From positions 310,001 through 374,000 of the forward strand of contig NZ_CP025938.1 in NCBI RefSeq assembly GCF_002893765.1: a DNA stretch of 64,000 nt, written 5' to 3'. The DNA comes from Tamlana carrageenivorans. GTDB taxonomy: Bacteria; Bacteroidota; Bacteroidia; Flavobacteriales; Flavobacteriaceae. Below, piece after piece: positions 25,553-35,717 of this stretch (position 1 is the first letter of the stretch; each line of letters begins with the position of its first letter). Position numbers and translations under genes: made by a program. The notes below the pieces were generated by a model. The model was not told where the DNA came from. It made no database searches and saw nothing but the letters and a program-made list of their open reading frames with translations.

Positions 25553-27655
25553 CTACTTTACAAGAGTCACTTCTACCCTTCTATTGTTTCGTCTTCCTTC
25601 TTTAGTTGCATTATCATCGATAGGTCTGGTTTCACCATAGCCTTTATGTGTTAAACGATCGGAACTCACACCATGTTCAATGAAGTAAGTCATTACTGTA
25701 CTGGCGCGTTCTTCAGATAATCTCTGATTTAAGGCGTCAGACCCTGAACTATCGGTATGACCATCAATTGAGAAATGAGAGTCTGGATACTCATGTAAAA
25801 TAGCTACGATGTTGTCTAAAACAGATTTAGATTCATCTAAAACCGTTGCTTTACCATTATGAAATAAGATGGTTTTGGCATAAGCGTTTAAAGTTTTCAA
25901 TACAGCATCTGTTACTTTTGGAGCTGGTGGCGGACACCCATTATTTGCAACGGTTCCGGCTATTTCCGGACAGTTATCAACGTTATCTAAAACACCATCG
26001 GCATCGTTATCAGGCCATGGGCAACCATTATTTTCAATTGGTCCTTCAACTGATGGACACGCATCTTCATTATCAGGAATAGTATCACTATCGGCATCTC
26101 CCCAAGGGCAACCTTTATTCTCTTCTGGACCAGCCTCTTTAGGACAAGCGTCAACGTTATCAAGAACACCATCGGCATCAGCATCACCCCATGGACAACC
26201 GTTGTTTTCAATTGGACCTGCTATTTTAGGACATGCATCAAGCTTATCAATAACACCATCATTATCGCTATCTTTAGAACGACCTTGGTAAATAGGAATT
26301 TTTACACCAGCATACACATCGGCCGCCTTGCTATTATCACTCACTAATGCCGATAATACAGATCCTGAACCAAGATATAAAGGCCCTGCTCTAAGACCAG
26401 CTCCAGCTTGAAATCCACTATACTGCACAAACCCAACGGGTAGATAAAAACTAAAAAATTTAGATTCAAAACGCGGTGTTAAAGAAACGGTGTTAGCTAT
26501 ACGGGTGGCACTTACTTTTTCTTTTGAAACAAGCGATAAATCGGTGTTTAAATTCAAATAAAAATGATTAGTAAAACTCCAATCGGCATTAAAATGTAAG
26601 GCCGTTGGTAAATTTACTTTATAACCTCTTGTTGAATTCACATTAGTATAGTAACTATTTAAAAAATCTTCCATGTTATCAGCATTATCAAAGTCGTCTT
26701 GTAAATCTTCTTCATTTACATTGGCCTTAGTAATATCAAAAGTTTCTTCAATACCATCCTTGTAATTGATACCTCCTATATCGGTGATAGATAAACCTAA
26801 CTTCAGTTTGTATTTGTTTTTATCTTTTAGATAATGTGTTTCGCCTTTGGCGTTTGTTTGTTGATAGTTAGGATAATTACTACGCCATTCGTAAACAAAT
26901 CCTAGGTCGAATCCTACGCCCGAAGCTTTTGGCAATTCATAGTCATAGCCATCTTCGTCAAAAGACAAATCGAAGGCCGCATAAGTTAATTCTCCTGTTG
27001 TAGAAATGGTTCCTTTATCTGGTCCAGCACCATCGGCATCATAATCAACGGTAACATTATTGCCATTTATACGAGCAGATCCACCACCTTGCAAATACTT
27101 AACGGTTAAACCTCCTTTTAAAAACTTGGTACGATCGTTTATAATTACTTGAGCATAAGTAACACCCAGCTCGCCCCATGCATGACCTATGGTAATTAAA
27201 TTTCCAGCATCAACAAAAACATCTTCGCTATCATCACTATCAAAGTTATCGATAAGATTTCCGTTAACATTATGAGCTGAAAAAAAACCTCTAGCCCTTG
27301 TAAATATGGCTAAAGAACTGTTTTCGGTTAAATTAAACATGAAAGCAGGCCCTAAAACATCCACATTTAATAATCCATTGTTATTATCCGTCGGATAAGT
27401 GTATGCGTCCTCATCAAAATCTAAATCCCCTTTTACGGCATCCATAAAATTAACACCTGTGTAGTCGTTACCCACAAATGTGCTGACACCTACAAGATTG
27501 ATATCGGTTTTAAAACGAGAGTCTACAATATTAGCCGGATTTAAGATTACACTATTCACACCACTATAGTTATCGGTGAGAAACCCGTTAAAAGATTGAC
27601 CGTACATGTAAAAAGATGTACTAAGTGTCAATAATAAAAAAGTGATTTTTTTCAT
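25553..27655 (-). CDS. OmpA-family outer-membrane protein with DUF5723 barrel and TSP3 repeats
   Basis: Starting at ATG 27655 gives 700 residues with a signal peptide (MKKITFLLLTLS, cleaved near YMYG-Q). Residues 20-450 form a DUF5723-like barrel. Residues about 470-590 hold five thrombospondin type 3 calcium-binding repeats (DxDxDGVxDxxDxCP). The last 110 residues are an OmpA peptidoglycan-binding domain (FSIDGHTDSSGSD, then LSEERASTV and GRRNNRRVEV). It should tie the outer membrane to the wall. An upstream ATG at 27712 would put 19 non-signal residues first and was rejected. Confidence 0.93.
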   Translation of the reverse strand: MKKITFLLLTLSTSFYMYGQSFNGFLTDNYSGVNSVILNPANIVDSRFKTDINLVGVSTFVGNDYTGVNFMDAVKGDLDFDEDAYTYPTDNNNGLLNVDVLGPAFMFNLTENSSLAIFTRARGFFSAHNVNGNLIDNFDSDDSEDVFVDAGNLITIGHAWGELGVTYAQVIINDRTKFLKGGLTVKYLQGGGSARINGNNVTVDYDADGAGPDKGTISTTGELTYAAFDLSFDEDGYDYELPKASGVGFDLGFVYEWRSNYPNYQQTNAKGETHYLKDKNKYKLKLGLSITDIGGINYKDGIEETFDITKANVNEEDLQDDFDNADNMEDFLNSYYTNVNSTRGYKVNLPTALHFNADWSFTNHFYLNLNTDLSLVSKEKVSATRIANTVSLTPRFESKFFSFYLPVGFVQYSGFQAGAGLRAGPLYLGSGSVLSALVSDNSKAADVYAGVKIPIYQGRSKDSDNDGVIDKLDACPKIAGPIENNGCPWGDADADGVLDNVDACPKEAGPEENKGCPWGDADSDTIPDNEDACPSVEGPIENNGCPWPDNDADGVLDNVDNCPEIAGTVANNGCPPPAPKVTDAVLKTLNAYAKTILFHNGKATVLDESKSVLDNIVAILHEYPDSHFSIDGHTDSSGSDALNQRLSEERASTVMTYFIEHGVSSDRLTHKGYGETRPIDDNATKEGRRNNRRVEVTLVK

Positions 27656-27854
27656 AAATTTTAAATGTTTGTTGTTTGATTTGTGGCTAAAATAGGATAT
27701 TTGTGTTAACAAAAAGCTAATTTTCTGTAAAACGTCAATTTACCATATGTATTAAAAATAGTAAGTCGTTTTCATTTCATAACTTATTAACCATAAATCT
27801 ATTTCTTATTTCAATAAAGATGATAGGCACAAAAGCCATCAAACACATAAAAAC

Positions 27855-28442
27855 ATGAAAATTTATACTAAAACAGGCGATAAAGGCACGACGTCTTTAT
27901 TTGGAGGCACCAGAGTTCCAAAACACCATATCAGAATTGAAAGCTATGGCACAGTGGATGAACTCAACTCTTATTTAGGTTTGATACGAGACCAACCCAT
28001 TCATCAAGATTATATCGACTTGATTATTGGTATTCAAGACCGCTTATTCACTATAGGAGCCGAGTTAGCCACCGATCCCGAAAAGTCCACTTTAAAAAAT
28101 GGTAAAGCGCGGCTAACTATACCCAAAATTTCGATTGAAGATATAGAACGACTTGAGCATGAAATGGACATGATGAATGAAGCCTTACCCGAAATGACCC
28201 ATTTTATTTTACCGGGGGGAAATCAATCTGTGTCATTCTGTCACATAGCACGCTGCGTTTGTCGAAGAGCAGAACGACTCGTATCACAACTTAATGAAAC
28301 AGAAGCTATTGAGACCTATACTTTAACCTATCTTAACCGTCTATCTGACTACCTTTTTGTGTTGGCACGAAAGTTGTCTTATGATTTAAGAGCTCAAGAA
28401 ATTAAGTGGATTCCCAAAAAAAATGAAAATGAATCGATTTAA
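27855..28442 (+). CDS. Cob(I)alamin adenosyltransferase, PduO type
   Basis: This 195-residue enzyme transfers adenosyl from ATP to cob(I)alamin. The family N-terminal ATP loop TKTGDKGTTSLFGG (residues 4-17) is intact, followed by ESYGTVDELNS, FILPGGN near 123-129 and the CRRAER motif near 142. A five-helix bundle is expected. The gene supports B12-dependent enzymes such as methylmalonyl-CoA mutase, not present in this window. Right at its end a 22-codon reading frame resembling a signal peptide begins and stops; it is probably a remnant. Confidence 0.93.
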   Translation: MKIYTKTGDKGTTSLFGGTRVPKHHIRIESYGTVDELNSYLGLIRDQPIHQDYIDLIIGIQDRLFTIGAELATDPEKSTLKNGKARLTIPKISIEDIERLEHEMDMMNEALPEMTHFILPGGNQSVSFCHIARCVCRRAERLVSQLNETEAIETYTLTYLNRLSDYLFVLARKLSYDLRAQEIKWIPKKNENESI

Positions 28443-28670
28443 ATTAAACGCTTTAATCGCAACCTTTATTTGTTTGATGGGCGTTGCGTAAAACACAAAG
28501 ACGTTCTTATAATTCATGATAAATGCCTTTAAAAAATCTTACTAAAAATTTGAGATGATTTTTAATGAGATTTTTACTCATTTTAACCCTATAATATATA
28601 GAAGTTGCCCTTCTTTTAAGTTTAAAAAGAAAGAAAAAACCTAATGAACATGAAATAATTCATTTTTTTC

Positions 28671-28700
28671 TTGCTCGTTTAAACTAAAAATTTATTTTTG
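28671..28700 (+). promoter_or_regulatory. Promoter of the DUF2795 gene
   Basis: TTG at 28671, 19 bp, then TATTTTTG at 28693-28700: a complete Bacteroidetes promoter ending 22 bp before the start codon. The rest of the 280-bp gap upstream shows nothing else. Confidence 0.85.
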
Positions 28701-28722
28701 CACAAAATTAAACACGTAAGAA

Positions 28723-28944
28723 ATGTATTGGACTTTAGAACTCGCATCTTATTTAAGTGATGCACCTTGGCCAGCAACAAAGGATGAGCTTATAGATTAC
28801 GCTATTAGAACAGGAGCCCCTTTAGAAGTTGTGGAAAACTTACAATCTATCGAAGATGAAGGAGACTCTTATGACTCAATTGAAGAAATTTGGTCGGACT
28901 ATCCTACAGATGAAGATTATCTTTGGAATGAGGATGAATATTAA
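28723..28944 (+). CDS. DUF2795 domain-containing protein
   Basis: This 73-residue, very acidic protein begins MYWTLELASYLSDAPWPATK and contains DELIDYAIRTGAP, matching DUF2795 as found in Bacteroidetes. The tail is dominated by Asp, Glu and Tyr. It is cytoplasmic and of unknown function. It has its own strong promoter and terminator, so it is probably well expressed as a single-gene transcript. Confidence 0.88.
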   Translation: MYWTLELASYLSDAPWPATKDELIDYAIRTGAPLEVVENLQSIEDEGDSYDSIEEIWSDYPTDEDYLWNEDEY

Positions 28945-28969
28945 AAAAACACATAAAGAATAGTTAAAA

Positions 28970-28994
28970 AGTCTCAATTTGAGGCTTTTTTTTT
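28970..28994 (+). terminator. Terminator after the DUF2795 gene
   Basis: The 7-bp stem AGTCTCA/TGAGGCT (one G-U pair) is followed by nine T residues, 25 bp past the stop. Confidence 0.85.
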
Positions 28995-29016
28995 ATCCAA
29001 ATCTTTAAACAAGATG

Positions 29017-29024
29017 TATCTTTG
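29017..29024 (+). promoter_or_regulatory. -7 box (TATCTTTG) for secA
   Basis: It matches TAnnTTTG, 90 bp upstream of secA. The leader contains a small hairpin (CCTAG/CTAGG, 29076-29091) close to the start codon. Confidence 0.5.
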
Positions 29025-29113
29025 GAAGCACTTAAAAAATGCTTCTAAAGAACCATTTAAAATATAATAGACAACCCTAGTTTGATCTAGGTGTAACACA
29101 TAAAATAACTCTC

Positions 29114-32100
29114 ATGAATCTTTTAAATTCTGTATTAAAAGTTTTTGTTGGCGACAAATCGAAACAAGATGTCAAAGCCATCACGCCAATAGTTTCTAAA
29201 ATAAAAACCTTTGAATCAGCTCTAGAAGCACTTACTCACGACCAATTAAGAGCTAAGACAGCCGAATTTAAGGCGAAAATTGCTGAGGCTAATAAAGATA
29301 TTGATAACCAAATTGCGAATCTTACTTTAGAGGCCGAAAACACCGAAGACATTGACAAACGTGAAGACTTATATCTAGATATCGATAAACTTAAGGATGA
29401 AGCTTACGAAATCACTCAAAAAGTTTTAAACGACATTCTTCCTGAGGCCTTTGCCGTGGTAAAAGAAACCGCTAAACGATTTGTGCATAACACATCCATT
29501 TCGGTTACTGCAAACGAATTTGACCGTTTAATATCTAGTGAAAAAGATTATGTTGTTCTAGAAGGCGACCAGGCCGTTTGGGCAAACTCTTGGGATGCTG
29601 CTGGTAAAGCCATCACTTGGGATATGATCCATTACGATGTACAACTTATTGGTGGTATTGCCATGCACCAAGGTAAAATTGCCGAAATGCAAACAGGTGA
29701 AGGTAAAACATTAGTGGCAACCCTTCCTGTTTACCTAAATGCCTTAGCTGGAAAAGGTGTACACTTAGTAACCGTTAACGATTACTTAGCAAAACGTGAT
29801 AGCGCTTGGATGGCACCTATTTTTCAATTTCATGGTTTAAGTGTCGATTGTATTGACTACCACAGGCCAAATTCTGAAGAAAGACGTAAAGCTTATAATG
29901 CCGACATCACTTACGGAACCAACAACGAATTTGGTTTCGATTACTTACGTGATAATATGGCACACGCTCCTGAAGATTTAGTGCAACGTCCACACAACTA
30001 CGCCATTGTCGATGAGGTCGATTCTGTATTAGTTGATGATGCCCGTACGCCATTAATTATTTCTGGCCCAATTCCTAAAGGTGACCACCATGAATTTAAT
30101 GAGTTAAAACCTAAAGTTGACGATATTGTTTCGGTACAACGTAAATATTTAACAGGTGTTTTAGCTGAAGCTAAAAAATTAATTAAAGAAGGTGATACTA
30201 AAGAAGGTGCTTTTCAATTGTTACGCGTTTACCGTGGTATTCCTAAAAACAAAGCCCTAATTAAGTTTTTATCTGAAGATGGTATCAAACAACTGCTTCA
30301 AAAAACCGAAAATTTCTACATGCAAGATAACAACCGCGAAATGCCTAAGGTGGACGCGGAACTATACTATGTTATCGAAGAAAAAAATAATCAAGTTGAA
30401 TTAACAGACAAAGGGGTTGACTACATTTCTGGAAAAGATAATCCTGACTTTTTCATCTTACCAGAAATTGGCGAAGAAATTGCCAAAATAGAAAATCAAG
30501 GGCTATCTCCTGAAGAAGAAGCCAACCTTAAAGAAGATTTATATAAAGATTTTGGTGTAAAATCTGAACGTATTCATACCCTAAATCAATTATTAAAAGC
30601 CTATGCTTTATTTGAAAAAGACACACAATATGTGGTGATGGATAATAAAGTTATGATTGTTGATGAACAAACAGGTCGTATTATGGATGGACGTCGTTAT
30701 AGTGACGGACTCCACCAAGCGATTGAGGCTAAAGAAAATGTAAAAATTGAAGATGCCACCCAAACTTTTGCAACAGTAACACTTCAAAACTACTTTAGAA
30801 TGTACCGCAAACTTTCTGGTATGACGGGTACTGCGGTTACTGAAGCTGGTGAATTCTGGGAAATCTACAAATTAGATGTGGTTGAAATTCCAACAAACCG
30901 TCCAATTGCTCGTGATGACAAAGACGATTTGGTTTTTAAAACAAAACGTGAAAAATACAATGCTGTCATCGACGAAGTTACCCAACTATCGCAAGCAGGT
31001 CGCCCTGTATTAATTGGTACAACCTCTGTTGAAATTAGTGAATTATTAGGAAAAATGCTTAGCATTAGAAAAATACCTCATAATGTCCTTAACGCGAAAC
31101 AACATAAACGAGAAGCCGATATCGTTGCCGAAGCAGGTAATGCCGGACAGGTAACCATTGCCACCAATATGGCTGGTCGTGGTACCGATATTAAGCTTTC
31201 TGAAGAAGTAAAAAAAGCTGGTGGTTTAGCCATTGTAGGTACCGAACGTCACGATTCGCGTCGTGTAGACAGACAGTTACGTGGTCGTGCCGGTCGTCAA
31301 GGTGATCCAGGAAGTTCACAATTTTACGTATCATTAGAAGATAACTTGATGCGTTTATTTGGTAGCGAACGTATTGCCAAAATGATGGATAAAATGGGCT
31401 TAAAGGAAGGTGAAGTTATTCAGCATTCATGGATTTCTAAGTCTATAGAAAACGCACAGAAAAAAGTTGAAGAAAACAACTTTGGTGTTCGTAAACGTCT
31501 ATTAGAGTATGATGATGTGATGAACTCGCAACGTGAAGTGGTTTATAAACGTCGTCACCACGCCTTACACGGTGAGCGTTTACGTGTAGATATAGCCAAT
31601 ATGCTTTTCGATACTTCGGAAATTATTGCTGAAAACAATAAATTGGCTAACGATTACAAAAACTTTGAGTTCGAGTTGATTCGTTATTTCTCGATGAGCG
31701 CTCCTATATCAGAAGCTGAATTCGGAAAATTATCTGCTCAAGAGATCACCTCTAAAGTTTACCATGCGGCCTTTAACCACTATAAAGAAAAAATGGCACG
31801 TAATGCCGATATGGCTTTCCCTGTTATTAAAAATGTATATGAAACGCAACGTGATAAATTCAAACGTATCGTAGTTCCTTTTACCGATGGTATCAAATCT
31901 TTAAATGTCGTTACCGATCTTGAAAAAGCATACGAAACTAACGGTAAACAATTAATTACCGATTTTGAAAAGAACATTGCTTTAGCCATTATTGATGATG
32001 CTTGGAAAACGCATTTACGTAAAATGGACGAATTGAAACAGTCGGTGCAATTAGCAGTTCATGAGCAAAAAGATCCGTTATTAATTTATAAGTTTGAAGC

Positions 32101-32470
32101 CTTTGAATTGTTTAAAAGTATGATTGATCAAGTCAATAAAGATGTGATTTCATTCTTATTTAAAGGAGAATTACCTCAAGAAACTCAAAATACCATTCAG
32201 GAAGCGAGACAAACACGTACAAAAGAAAACACACAAACTCAAAAGGAAGAAATTCCGAATTTAGACGAACGTTCTGCTCAAAATAGAACTGCGAGTAATA
32301 CGAAACGTCAACCAGAAGTTGTGGAAACTGTTGTACGCTCGGCTCCAAAAATTGGACGTAATGATCGTGTAACGATTAAAAATGTTATGAATGGTGAAAA
32401 CAAAACCATGAAATACAAACAAGCCGAGCCTTTATTAGCTAAAGGCGAATGGGTTTTAATTAATGAATAA
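29114..32470 (+). CDS. secA: Preprotein translocase ATPase SecA
   Basis: This 1118-residue motor drives protein export through SecYEG. Walker A is MQTGEGKTL near residue 194, the DEAD-like Walker B is VDEVDS near 299, and helicase motif VI lies in RQLRGRAGRQGDPGSS near 720-735. Compared with the roughly 900-residue E. coli protein it has a long insert between about 340 and 490, as in other Bacteroidetes. The C-terminus lacks the CxCx8CH zinc motif and ends KGEWVLINE. A terminator follows. Confidence 0.98.
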   Translation: MNLLNSVLKVFVGDKSKQDVKAITPIVSKIKTFESALEALTHDQLRAKTAEFKAKIAEANKDIDNQIANLTLEAENTEDIDKREDLYLDIDKLKDEAYEITQKVLNDILPEAFAVVKETAKRFVHNTSISVTANEFDRLISSEKDYVVLEGDQAVWANSWDAAGKAITWDMIHYDVQLIGGIAMHQGKIAEMQTGEGKTLVATLPVYLNALAGKGVHLVTVNDYLAKRDSAWMAPIFQFHGLSVDCIDYHRPNSEERRKAYNADITYGTNNEFGFDYLRDNMAHAPEDLVQRPHNYAIVDEVDSVLVDDARTPLIISGPIPKGDHHEFNELKPKVDDIVSVQRKYLTGVLAEAKKLIKEGDTKEGAFQLLRVYRGIPKNKALIKFLSEDGIKQLLQKTENFYMQDNNREMPKVDAELYYVIEEKNNQVELTDKGVDYISGKDNPDFFILPEIGEEIAKIENQGLSPEEEANLKEDLYKDFGVKSERIHTLNQLLKAYALFEKDTQYVVMDNKVMIVDEQTGRIMDGRRYSDGLHQAIEAKENVKIEDATQTFATVTLQNYFRMYRKLSGMTGTAVTEAGEFWEIYKLDVVEIPTNRPIARDDKDDLVFKTKREKYNAVIDEVTQLSQAGRPVLIGTTSVEISELLGKMLSIRKIPHNVLNAKQHKREADIVAEAGNAGQVTIATNMAGRGTDIKLSEEVKKAGGLAIVGTERHDSRRVDRQLRGRAGRQGDPGSSQFYVSLEDNLMRLFGSERIAKMMDKMGLKEGEVIQHSWISKSIENAQKKVEENNFGVRKRLLEYDDVMNSQREVVYKRRHHALHGERLRVDIANMLFDTSEIIAENNKLANDYKNFEFELIRYFSMSAPISEAEFGKLSAQEITSKVYHAAFNHYKEKMARNADMAFPVIKNVYETQRDKFKRIVVPFTDGIKSLNVVTDLEKAYETNGKQLITDFEKNIALAIIDDAWKTHLRKMDELKQSVQLAVHEQKDPLLIYKFEAFELFKSMIDQVNKDVISFLFKGELPQETQNTIQEARQTRTKENTQTQKEEIPNLDERSAQNRTASNTKRQPEVVETVVRSAPKIGRNDRVTIKNVMNGENKTMKYKQAEPLLAKGEWVLINE

Positions 32471-32506
32471 TAATTCCTTAAAAACAGGAATATTAAGATC
32501 GCATAA

Positions 32507-32537
32507 GAAGCCGCCCCATGGGTGGCTTCTTTTTTTT
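32507..32537 (+). terminator. Terminator after secA
   Basis: The stem GAAGCCgCCC/GGGtGGCTTC is followed by eight or nine T residues, 37 bp past the stop. Confidence 0.9.
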
Positions 32538-32709
32538 AAGCTTATATAACAGTCTCCTTTTTTATCCAGTCATGGCCATCTTTTTAAATTAAAGCGTTTA
32601 TAGTTAGTCAAAAACAAATCTCTTTGCCATAATTTAAGTAAATTAGAGGTCGTTTGTACAACTAAAAACAACTTACATAATTTTCTAAAATCCTTTAATC
32701 GGCTACCTT

Positions 32710-34329
32710 ATGAAACCATTAAGCACACTATTCGCTTTTATTCTTTTTTCTAGCTTTTTAAGCGCACAAAATATCACACAAGAAGAGGTGAATCAGCACC
32801 TTCAAAATTTACCCTTTCAATCTTTTAACATCAAACTCCCAAGCTTCCCAAATAAAACCTATACCATCACTGATTATGGAGCCATTGGAGATGGAGTATT
32901 TAAAAACACCAATATAATTAATAATGCAATAAAGAAGTGTTCGCAGGAAGGAGGTGGTAAAGTCATTATACCTCAAGGCTTATTTATTACAGGACCAATT
33001 ACCCTAGCAAGCGATGTTAATTTACATTTAGAACACGGTGCAATACTTATGTTTAGTGATAATGCAATCGATTACCCGTTAGTGTATTCTTCTAGTGGTA
33101 AAGCCAGTATGCCTTCCTTAATAAATGGCGAACATTTGAAAAACGTTGCCATAACAGGTCACGGAATTATAAACGGAAATGGCGACAAATGGCGTCCTAT
33201 TAAAAAAGAAAAGCGTACTGAAAAACAGTGGAAAGCCTTAGTGAAATCCGGAGGAGAACTCAGTTCCGATGGGAAACTATGGTTTCCACGTAAAGGGACA
33301 CAGATAGCTATCGACTTAAAGAAATCTTTAAAAACATCGCAAATGACCAAAAGCGACTGGGAACGTGTTCGCCTCACGCTACGTCCCTACACTTTAAATA
33401 TTGAAAACACAAAAAACATGCTCGTTGAAGGGCTTACTTTAATGAATTCACCCCATATCACCAATATGCTTAGGGGTATTAATGGTTTGGTTATGAACGA
33501 TGTAAAAGTTCTTAACGAATGGTGGTACCAAAATGCCGATGGTTTAGACATAAGTCGCTGCCAAAACGTCCTGCTTTACAACTGTACTGTAAACACAGGC
33601 GACGATGGCATTTGTATGAAATCAAGCGGCATGAAAGGTGATCAATACCGTTTAGAAAATATCGTTATCAAAAATTGTAAAGTATATCACGCACATGGTG
33701 GATTCGTAATAGGAAGCAATACCGATGGTCGAATGAACAACATTTATGTTAAAAACCTAAGTTGTAGTTTAACCGATATTGGTTTACGTTTTAAATCGGA
33801 TGTTACCCGTGGTGGTAGAGTTACCAATATTTTTATTGAGGATGTTTTTATGAGTGATTTACTTGGTGAAGCGATTTCATTCAATTTAAATTATAAAGAT
33901 AATGCCGCTATTCCTGTTGATATTGATGCATCAAAATATTTAGCCCCTGATTTTGATGGCATTCATTTTAAAAACATTTATTGTTATGGCGCTGAAAAAG
34001 CTTGCATCGTTGGTGGTGTTGATGCCCATTTAAATGTTAAAAATGTAACTTTTGTAAATGTTTTAATTCAAGCTAAAAAAGGCTTTGAAGCCAACGAAAG
34101 TCAGGATATTACCTTAGACAACGTACAGGTACTTAATCAGATTGGCGCGGCTTTTAGTTTGAAAAACACTAAAAACTTTCGTTTTAAAAACATGAAAGCT
34201 TTTGAGGACACAGCTATTCTTGTAGAAGGAGCGAATACTAAAAACATTTTGGTTGAAAACTCAAATCTCACTTTAAACCATTTTGAAATTTCAGAAGAGG
34301 TGAATAAAACCAGCATCACAATAAAATAA
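32710..34329 (+). CDS. Secreted glycoside hydrolase family 28 (polygalacturonase-like)
   Basis: This 539-residue protein has a signal peptide (residues 1-19, ending FLSA-Q) and a right-handed beta-helix. GH28 motifs are present: NADGLD near 277-282 (two of the three acids), TGDDGI near 298-303, a HGGFVIGS segment near 335 in place of the usual G-H-G, and RFKS near 359. The N-terminal ITDYGAIGDG is the usual lead-in. GH28 enzymes hydrolyse galacturonan-type polymers, but no other polysaccharide-use genes lie nearby. Confidence 0.93.
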   Translation: MKPLSTLFAFILFSSFLSAQNITQEEVNQHLQNLPFQSFNIKLPSFPNKTYTITDYGAIGDGVFKNTNIINNAIKKCSQEGGGKVIIPQGLFITGPITLASDVNLHLEHGAILMFSDNAIDYPLVYSSSGKASMPSLINGEHLKNVAITGHGIINGNGDKWRPIKKEKRTEKQWKALVKSGGELSSDGKLWFPRKGTQIAIDLKKSLKTSQMTKSDWERVRLTLRPYTLNIENTKNMLVEGLTLMNSPHITNMLRGINGLVMNDVKVLNEWWYQNADGLDISRCQNVLLYNCTVNTGDDGICMKSSGMKGDQYRLENIVIKNCKVYHAHGGFVIGSNTDGRMNNIYVKNLSCSLTDIGLRFKSDVTRGGRVTNIFIEDVFMSDLLGEAISFNLNYKDNAAIPVDIDASKYLAPDFDGIHFKNIYCYGAEKACIVGGVDAHLNVKNVTFVNVLIQAKKGFEANESQDITLDNVQVLNQIGAAFSLKNTKNFRFKNMKAFEDTAILVEGANTKNILVENSNLTLNHFEISEEVNKTSITIK

Positions 34330-35388
34330 ATTATGGACTAGTAATAAAGTACCAAGCTATGTTATTTTGAGCCTGTCGAATCCATTTTATGACACTATCC
34401 ATTCAAAGAAAACTCAAAGTATGTGAAGCCGATAAAAGGCAGCGATTGGAACTTCGGGAAATGGGCAACATCAATGAGTAGTGTTTATCCCGGTAATGCC
34501 GAATTATTGATTGCTTATTATATTTCAACCGTTTTTAGTGACCTTATCTGCAAAGCCAATTTCGGATACTTCCCTTTATTGTTCCTTTTCGGGAAACGTC
34601 AATCAGGTAAGAGTACAGCAGCTCGAAGCATCATGTATATGTTTGGCAAACCCCCAATGGAATATGGCAATTAACCTCGCATCAGGGAGTACAAGTACAG
34701 GTATGCAGCGTAGTATGGATTCCACTACCAACCATCCGCTTTGGGGTAATGAGTACAAGAACAGTATTCAGAAGAATACCATCGAGGCGTTAAAAGGTAT
34801 TGACGACCGAAACGGTAAATTGACAGGTGTAAAATCGGGAGGCAACGAAACACGTATTGCCAAGCCCAGGGGTTCGGGAATTATTAGCGGTCAGGATTTG
34901 CCAACACAAGACCCTGCTTTATGTAGCCGTAGTTTGTTGGGCGAATTTGATGATACCAACAGGGGGAACTATTCCGATTTAAAATCATTTAAAGCAGCCG
35001 AGGAAAGTTTACAGTTTATCAATATTACTTGTTCCGTTTTTGATTTTCGGTATTTGGTTGAAGAACATTACTCAAAAGAGGAACCAGGTGTAAGTTCAGA
35101 GGTCATGGATGAACTGACCAGTGAATACGGTAATGTCGACCGTAGAACGGTACTCAATATCTCATCGGTTCTTACGCCTATGAAAATTCTAATGGAGCAT
35201 TCCGATTTGGAGTTTCCATTTGATTATCAAACAGCAAAACAATCTTTGATTCGATCTGCCAAACTTACCATATCCGTACAGCATCAAAGCGATCAAGTGG
35301 AGCAATACTTTCATGTGCTGCAATCTTTGGTTGAAGTGTCTACCTTTGTTGTGACGGTTTTATATAGAGTATAAACTATATTTGAATT

Positions 35389-35670
35389 ATGGGAAAAAAA
35401 TATGACAACGAGTTTAAATCGATGATATTAGATTTATCAAAATCTGGTATACGAACAAAACAACTGAGTGAAGAATATGGAGTTCATACAAGTGTTATTA
35501 ATAGATGGAAACAAGAGTATGATTTAAAAGGAGGAGATTTTTCTAAAAATGAACCTAAATCCAAAGAACATCAAGAACTTATAGCATTAAAAAAGGAATT
35601 AAGAGATGTTAAAATGGAACGTGACATCTTAAAAAAGGCGGTGAGCATCTTTTCCAAGAGCGACAGATAA
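35389..35670 (+). CDS. IS3 OrfA (DNA-binding protein)
   Basis: This 93-residue protein has a helix-turn-helix (SEEYGVHTSVINRWKQEY near residues 26-43) and a C-terminal leucine-zipper-like helix (LKKELRDVKMERDILKKA). An A6G slippery heptamer at 35631-35637 near its end is the normal site for -1 frameshifting into OrfB. Confidence 0.92.
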   Translation: MGKKYDNEFKSMILDLSKSGIRTKQLSEEYGVHTSVINRWKQEYDLKGGDFSKNEPKSKEHQELIALKKELRDVKMERDILKKAVSIFSKSDR

Positions 35671-35717
35671 GGTATAACTTCATTTTATCAAACAAAAATA
35701 CTTATCCTGTCGAAAAG

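Noticed and set aside
28432..28491. Tiny ORF overlapping the end of the adenosyltransferase gene, resembling a signal peptide
   Set aside because: It has about 20 codons, stops at once and has no continuation in other frames; at best a gene remnant.
29074..29096. Hairpin CCTAG/CTAGG ahead of secA as a regulatory arrest element
   Set aside because: The stem is only 5-6 bp with no upstream arrest peptide gene; too weak to call.
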